A stretch of DNA of 8,783 nt from the NCBI GenBank assembly GCA_015655485.1, contig JAATEZ010000070.1, positions 1 through 8,783 on the forward strand, written 5' to 3'. The position numbers were made by a program, and so were the translations under genes. Positions 5,326 through 8,783 of the stretch are shown here, piece by piece. Position 1 is the stretch's first letter; each line of letters starts with the position of its first letter. The stretch comes from Lactobacillales bacterium (GTDB lineage: Bacteria; Bacillota; Bacilli; Lactobacillales; Vagococcaceae). Below the pieces are notes generated by a model. The model saw only the letters and a program-made list of their open reading frames with translations, searched no databases and was not told the origin of the DNA.

Positions 5326-7280
5326 ATTTCTTCTCCAGATTCGAAGGGAATCGTGATCCTTATGGTTGTCCCTGCTGTCAAATTTGGTACCGATAGTAAC
5401 TCAAAGGAACCATTCAACCAATTTACATCATTTTTTATAGATAAAAGTCCCATATGTTCTTTTGATTGGATCAACTTTTTTTCCACTCTTGAATAATCAT
5501 TTATGCCGATTCCATTATCTTCAACCACGATTGAAAAAATATTTTTATGGGTAATAATATTTGTTTCACCAATAGCAGCTTTCGAATGTTTCCCTACATT
5601 TTCATTGAGCTCTTTAATGATTCTATAAACGGGCGCAATAAGGTATTTGGGAAAACTTTCTTTCAACTGGGCGTGAAAAATAAATTTTATCTGCGGATAT
5701 TTCTGATTAAAATCATCCATTAATATTTGAATATTTTCTTCAAAAGATAAATGATAAAGAGTAGATGGGGATGTATTAAAAATCTCCTTGCGTATGGATT
5801 GAACTAATTTAGAGAACTCAATACGCACCAATCCCATGACCTCATCATCTCCATGCAGACTGGAAACTAAAGTGTGCAATCCAATAATCGACTGAAGAAT
5901 ATTATCATGTAAATAATTGGTATACCTTTTTTTCTCCTTTTCCAGACTATTGAATAGTTTCATTTGCAACAATTGTGTCGTGTTTAAAGAAGAATCAATG
6001 TATTTTTGATGACTGGCATAAATCAGATTTACCGTTTTTAAAATAACTTTGTATTGTTGCATGATCTCTTCTATTTTTTCCAGATCAACAGGATGTTCCG
6101 TTCTTTCAAAAAAAACAAACACGGTTTCCTCGGAATTCGAAACAGAGAGAAAGTAAAAAGGAAGCCCCTCTATTTCAATTAATTGTTTTGAAGAAGGAGA
6201 AACAATTATTATTTTTTTGACTGATTTCAAGATTTTCCGTCCATATTGACAAAGTATAAACAATTTTTTTTCAGATTTTAACAACATCAATATTGTAGGA
6301 CTCTTTGTTTCATCCTTTAATCTGTTCAATAACAAATTAGCCACACTGTTAAAAAATTGCGAATAAGTCACCTGATTGAGTATTTCAATTTTTTCGTTGT
6401 TTAAAGTTTCCAACCCTCCCTTTACCCGCGTTTCTTCAAGTCGCTGTAGCAGGTAAATTGAAAAATGTGACAGGTAACAAAAAAGGATGAAGCAGGCAGT
6501 AATTAAAATTTTTTCCATGAAAGATAAGTTTAGAAGATTGATGAATAAAAAAAAGCAGATGCTTAAAAAAAATAGCAAAATATGTAAAAAGATTCTTCGA
6601 GAAATAATAATTGTTTTATTGGAGATCAATGTATAAGCAATACAAGTTGGAAATAAAATGACCAGCAAAGCCGCATTCGAATTTCCATTTGGATCAAATG
6701 AAAAAATAATAGGAACCGAGTAGCACAATATGAAAGGTAAAAAAGCGCATAAAATTGAAATACTTAAAATTTCGAATTGCAACGAACTAAAAAAAAGTTT
6801 GCGTTCTCTATAAATAGTTGTGCAGCTTATGATCGTTGAAACAATCAACAAAAGGAACAAATGCTGTTCTGGAAAGAATTTAAGTAAAAAAGCAACATAA
6901 CAATAAACCGAGACAAAAAACAGGATGACAATACTCTTTTTAAAAAGTATTCGATTTTCTGATTGAATAAATGAATATAAAAACAGATACAAGGATAGTG
7001 GACAAACACATAAAAAAAACAAACCAACCAGATTCAACCAAGAAATGCTGGAATAAAGGAACAAGAACATCAGTGCCATAATCGAAGTTAACTGCAAAAA
7101 CTTTAAAGCTGAAGGATGATCAGGTATTCTTAAATAAACAAAGCTTCCTAATAAAAGAGTATACAAACCAATGAAAAGATAAAGGAAATCAACATTTTTT
7201 TCTGCTAAAAGATAATAGACCGTGTAGGCTAATGAGATTAACCAAGGGTAAAGTACTATCGTTTTTTCTTTTATACTCAT
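5322..7280 (-). CDS. comP: ComP-like membrane sensor histidine kinase
   Basis: A 652-residue kinase. Residues 1-280 hold about ten hydrophobic segments (starting near 9, 31, 61, 83, 115, 139, 168, 202, 229 and 256), the large multi-pass sensor typical of ComP. A linker at about 285-430 follows, probably a GAF-like fold. A HisKA_3 dimerisation helix comes next, with KRYTNYLHDNILQSIIGLHT and phospho-acceptor His458. The ATPase domain has ELNENVGKH (559-565 includes the N box), VEDNGIGI (586-593), HMGLLSI (609-615) and GTTIRITIP (637-645). All key residues are present. The ATG at 7280 lies 1 nt after the ComQ-like stop and is preceded by AAAGGGG. It should sense the modified peptide encoded upstream and phosphorylate the regulator encoded next. 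Ligand assignment is from family and context. Confidence 0.92.
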   Translation of the reverse strand: MSIKEKTIVLYPWLISLAYTVYYLLAEKNVDFLYLFIGLYTLLLGSFVYLRIPDHPSALKFLQLTSIMALMFLFLYSSISWLNLVGLFFLCVCPLSLYLFLYSFIQSENRILFKKSIVILFFVSVYCYVAFLLKFFPEQHLFLLLIVSTIISCTTIYRERKLFFSSLQFEILSISILCAFLPFILCYSVPIIFSFDPNGNSNAALLVILFPTCIAYTLISNKTIIISRRIFLHILLFFLSICFFLFINLLNLSFMEKILITACFILFCYLSHFSIYLLQRLEETRVKGGLETLNNEKIEILNQVTYSQFFNSVANLLLNRLKDETKSPTILMLLKSEKKLFILCQYGRKILKSVKKIIIVSPSSKQLIEIEGLPFYFLSVSNSEETVFVFFERTEHPVDLEKIEEIMQQYKVILKTVNLIYASHQKYIDSSLNTTQLLQMKLFNSLEKEKKRYTNYLHDNILQSIIGLHTLVSSLHGDDEVMGLVRIEFSKLVQSIRKEIFNTSPSTLYHLSFEENIQILMDDFNQKYPQIKFIFHAQLKESFPKYLIAPVYRIIKELNENVGKHSKAAIGETNIITHKNIFSIVVEDNGIGINDYSRVEKKLIQSKEHMGLLSIKNDVNWLNGSFELLSVPNLTAGTTIRITIPFESGEEI

Positions 7281-7281
7281 C

Positions 7282-8202
7282 TTAGATGACCCCTTTTAAA
7301 TAATTCAGTATCCATTCGACAGGTTCGTTTTGGTTGGAGTATTGCTCTTTCAGAACTTGAAAAGCTTTTTCGGTATACAGAACAGATGCCCTCAGAGAGT
7401 ATTCAACAGCACCACATTTTTTTATATAAGCAGCTAAATAATTTAAAGAAGAATCATCAGATAATTTACGTTCAACGATATCAAGAAACTTCATTTCTTT
7501 ATCTTTTTTCGCATATTCAATGGATTTTATAAACGGCAAGGTTTCTTTAAAGAAACGCAAATCAGATTTACTTATATCCATTATATCTGCCGCATCATTT
7601 TGTAGTTGAAAAGCTGTAGCTAAACATTGAGCAAAATTTTTCCAGATAATTTCTTCTGTTGGGCATGCAATATAACATACTAGTTGCATTAACGGAATTG
7701 ATTTTTTTAACATGTTAGAAAAGTAGCTTTTTACCTTAGTTTTTTTTGAAAGTACTGAATAAAAATCTAATCGTTCCCCATTAATTGCTTCAGCGAAAAA
7801 GTCAGTTAATTTCGAAGTGTCCAGAAAATTACTGGTTTGTTCATAAAGTTCTTTTATAGTAGAAAAAAGCAGTGAAAGAGTGTTCACTAACAACTCATTT
7901 ATAGATAAATGAATACTGCTGTCTTCATCAACTATATCATCAAGGTAATCACATAAAACGGAAAGCACATCCAGCCTGATGCCAATCTGTATTTTGATAG
8001 AATCAGGTACTTTTTGTTTTTGCAATAAAGTCAACAATAAGTACAGCATTCCGATAGACAGCCTATTTTCACTCGTCTGTATCAAGTCTTGTTTTAAAAG
8101 ATTCATAAAAACGAGCGGGAATTTTTTTTGTTGTTTGGATAGATAAAAGAACAAATCTCTTTGATAAGCTTTTTGTAAATAACTAATGTCATTATCTATC
8201 AT
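7282..8202 (-). CDS. comQ: ComQ-like isoprenyl transferase
   Basis: A 306-residue trans-isoprenyl-diphosphate-synthase fold, close to the length of Bacillus ComQ (about 300). The first Asp-rich motif is LDDIVDED (Asp88, Asp89, Asp92), and the second is FQLQNDAADIMD (Asn202, Asp203, Asp206), both for Mg-diphosphate binding. A KETLP segment (219-223) follows, like the K-TLP motif of polyprenyl synthases. ComQ transfers a farnesyl or geranyl group to the Trp of ComX and also takes part in its processing. The second motif in the ND-x-x-D form and the neighbours favour ComQ over a housekeeping polyprenyl synthase. The ATG shares one base with the stop of the peptide gene (TAATG), so translation is coupled. 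The chain length of the prenyl donor cannot be read from the sequence. Confidence 0.9.
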   Translation of the reverse strand: MIDNDISYLQKAYQRDLFFYLSKQQKKFPLVFMNLLKQDLIQTSENRLSIGMLYLLLTLLQKQKVPDSIKIQIGIRLDVLSVLCDYLDDIVDEDSSIHLSINELLVNTLSLLFSTIKELYEQTSNFLDTSKLTDFFAEAINGERLDFYSVLSKKTKVKSYFSNMLKKSIPLMQLVCYIACPTEEIIWKNFAQCLATAFQLQNDAADIMDISKSDLRFFKETLPFIKSIEYAKKDKEMKFLDIVERKLSDDSSLNYLAAYIKKCGAVEYSLRASVLYTEKAFQVLKEQYSNQNEPVEWILNYLKGVI

Positions 8203-8357
8203 TATTCTTGCGCTTTAAGTGCTCTGACCCAATGACTGTTTCCATTAACGAGCTGCACAGAAGTTTCTGAAAGCTTTTTTGTTAATGGTGACTGTTCTTT
8301 TTCTTCTAATCTTTTCTTTTCAAAGATTTTCATTTTTTGTTCAATGGACTTATTCAT
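8202..8357 (-). CDS. comX: ComX-like pheromone precursor
   Basis: A 51-residue peptide too short for usual gene calling. The ATG at 8357 follows AGGGAGG (8370-8364) at good spacing, and the stop (TAATG) overlaps the start of the ComQ-like gene. The N-terminal half is Lys/Glu-rich and helical (starts MNKSIEQKMK), as expected of a leader. The C-terminus is NGNSHWVRALKAQE with a single Trp43, the residue type isoprenylated in ComX. Eight residues follow the Trp, more than in most Bacillus pheromones, so the mature form may be longer or trimmed. ComX precursors are hypervariable, so identity rests on size, the lone C-terminal Trp and linkage to ComQ/P/A-like genes. Its place before, not after, the transferase gene is unusual. 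Confidence 0.78.
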   Translation of the reverse strand: MNKSIEQKMKIFEKKRLEEKEQSPLTKKLSETSVQLVNGNSHWVRALKAQE

Positions 8358-8403
8358 ATGGTTCCTCCCTTTTATAAATAAAAAGCTACATTTCTTATAT
8401 AAT

Positions 8404-8432
8404 ATTTTAGGTGTAAAGGATTACTTTGTCCA
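8404..8432 (-). promoter_or_regulatory. Sigma-A promoter of the X-Q-P-A operon
   Basis: TGGACA (8432-8427) and TAAAAT (8409-8404), each 5 of 6 to consensus, are separated by 17 bp. The predicted start site leaves a leader of about 40 nt before the ComX-like ATG. The -35 and the box upstream are identical to those of the left pseudogene. Confidence 0.65.
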
Positions 8433-8445
8433 TAACTATCCACGA

Positions 8446-8464
8446 ATTTGCCGGTTTTACTCAT
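8446..8464 (-). promoter_or_regulatory. Conserved 19-bp box, copy 2 (operon promoter)
   Basis: Exact copy of 300-318, in the same orientation and at the same 13-bp distance from the -35. It suggests positive autoregulation of the pheromone operon by its own response regulator, by inference. No clear internal dyad is seen beyond the central CCGG. Confidence 0.6.
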
Positions 8465-8477
8465 TTCTTTATTTACC
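8464..8477. repeat. Direct repeat upstream of the operon promoter, copy 1
   Basis: TTTCTTTATTTACC recurs with one mismatch at 8524-8537, exactly 60 bp away. It abuts the conserved box. Both copies are upstream of the operon promoter; they could be binding sites or AT-rich chance. Confidence 0.35.
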
Positions 8478-8523
8478 AAATTAATTTATGATAAAGTTGT
8501 CATAAAGAATTAAGGTGCACCTG

Positions 8524-8537
8524 TTTCTTTATTGACC
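8524..8537. repeat. Direct repeat upstream of the operon promoter, copy 2
   Basis: TTTCTTTATTGACC, one mismatch from 8464-8477. It adjoins the palindromic site at 8536-8550. Confidence 0.35.
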
Positions 8538-8550
8538 TGAACGATTCATA
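8536..8550 (-). repeat. Palindromic site, copy 2 (right)
   Basis: The minus strand reads TATGAATCGTTCAGG, one base different from the copy at 127-141. It lies about 86 bp upstream of the conserved box. Confidence 0.4.
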
Positions 8551-8609
8551 GATTTAAACATTTTCTTCTAAACTGGCTGCTAGGACGGACATGGGAAGAA
8601 ATTTTCATG

Positions 8610-8783
8610 ACACCCTTTGGGTGTATACAAAAAAGAGCCTCTTTATGTTATTGTAAAGTCGTCAAAAAAATCACAATAATAAGAGGAGTGCTCCTAATGA
8701 CAACTTTACAGAAAAAATCATTACAATTCAACCCTAAAATTTCAGTTTCTAATGATGGCGGACAATTATCTTCTGATTCCGGG
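8610..8783 (+). mobile_element. Left end of an IS1380-family element (partial)
   Basis: The transposase start at 8697 is preceded by about 85 bp of non-coding sequence containing ACACCC-TTT-GGGTGT (8610-8624), a perfect hairpin that is probably at or near the element's terminus. The exact left end cannot be set because the right end and target duplication are outside the window. An AAAGAG/CTCTTT dyad (about 8633-8645) with a T run on the minus strand could stop transcription leaving the element. Confidence 0.6.
8697..8783 (+). CDS. IS1380-family transposase, N-terminus only
   Basis: Twenty-nine codons are visible before the window ends, reading MTTLQKKSLQFNPKISVSND and then GGQLSSDSG. The 'F-N-P-K-I..SNDGGQLSSDSG' opening is characteristic of IS1380-family DDE transposases of Firmicutes. 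The ATG follows AGAGGAG; the nearby AGGAG-TG-CTCCT dyad could partly hide this site. The catalytic region lies outside the window, so integrity is unknown. Confidence 0.85.
   Translation, partial: MTTLQKKSLQFNPKISVSNDGGQLSSDSG

Noticed and set aside
8372..8464. 30-codon minus-strand ORF starting MSKTGKF upstream of the pheromone gene
   Set aside because: It spans the box, the -35 and the -10 of the operon promoter and has only a weak AAAGAA touching the start.

Overview
The window comes from a low-GC Firmicute. I infer the Lactobacillales (Enterococcus/Carnobacterium-like), from the AT-rich composition, the strong Shine-Dalgarno sites, the insertion-sequence types and a degraded gene resembling class IIa bacteriocin immunity proteins. 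Species cannot be fixed from sequence alone. No tRNA, rRNA or CRISPR array was seen.

Layout. Bases 1-300 are AT-rich, with only a possible gene fragment on the minus strand. Bases 300-720 hold a promoter and a pseudogene of about 102 codons carrying three lesions. Bases 847-3225 hold a complete IS66-family element (tnpA-like, tnpB, tnpC, all minus) with 26-bp perfect terminal inverted repeats and an 8-bp target duplication. Bases 3226-4051 are debris: the end of a putative membrane-protein gene with a minus-strand terminator, and a 5'-truncated IS5/IS1182-type transposase. Bases 4052-4719 carry no convincing gene but several dyads. Bases 8357 down to 4720 are a tight minus-strand operon of four genes. 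From about 8610 the left end of an IS1380-family element runs off the window.

The operon is the core of the window. It encodes, in transcription order, a 51-residue peptide with one Trp near its C-terminus, a polyprenyl-diphosphate-synthase-like protein, a histidine kinase with about ten membrane segments, and a LuxR/NarL-type response regulator. This is the complement of a ComQXPA quorum-sensing system: ComQ isoprenylates the Trp of ComX, ComP senses the exported pheromone, and ComP phosphorylates ComA. The order here is X-Q-P-A, not the Bacillus order Q-X-P-A, and junctions overlap or are 1 nt apart.

A shared promoter architecture links the two ends. An identical 19-bp block lies 13 bp upstream of an identical -35 hexamer in front of the pheromone gene (minus strand, right) and in front of the broken gene (plus strand, left). 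Both genes start with nearly identical bases encoding MNKSIE. I infer a regulator-binding box that places a bacteriocin-immunity-like gene in the regulon of the pheromone system. Insertion sequences and point lesions have since damaged the left part.
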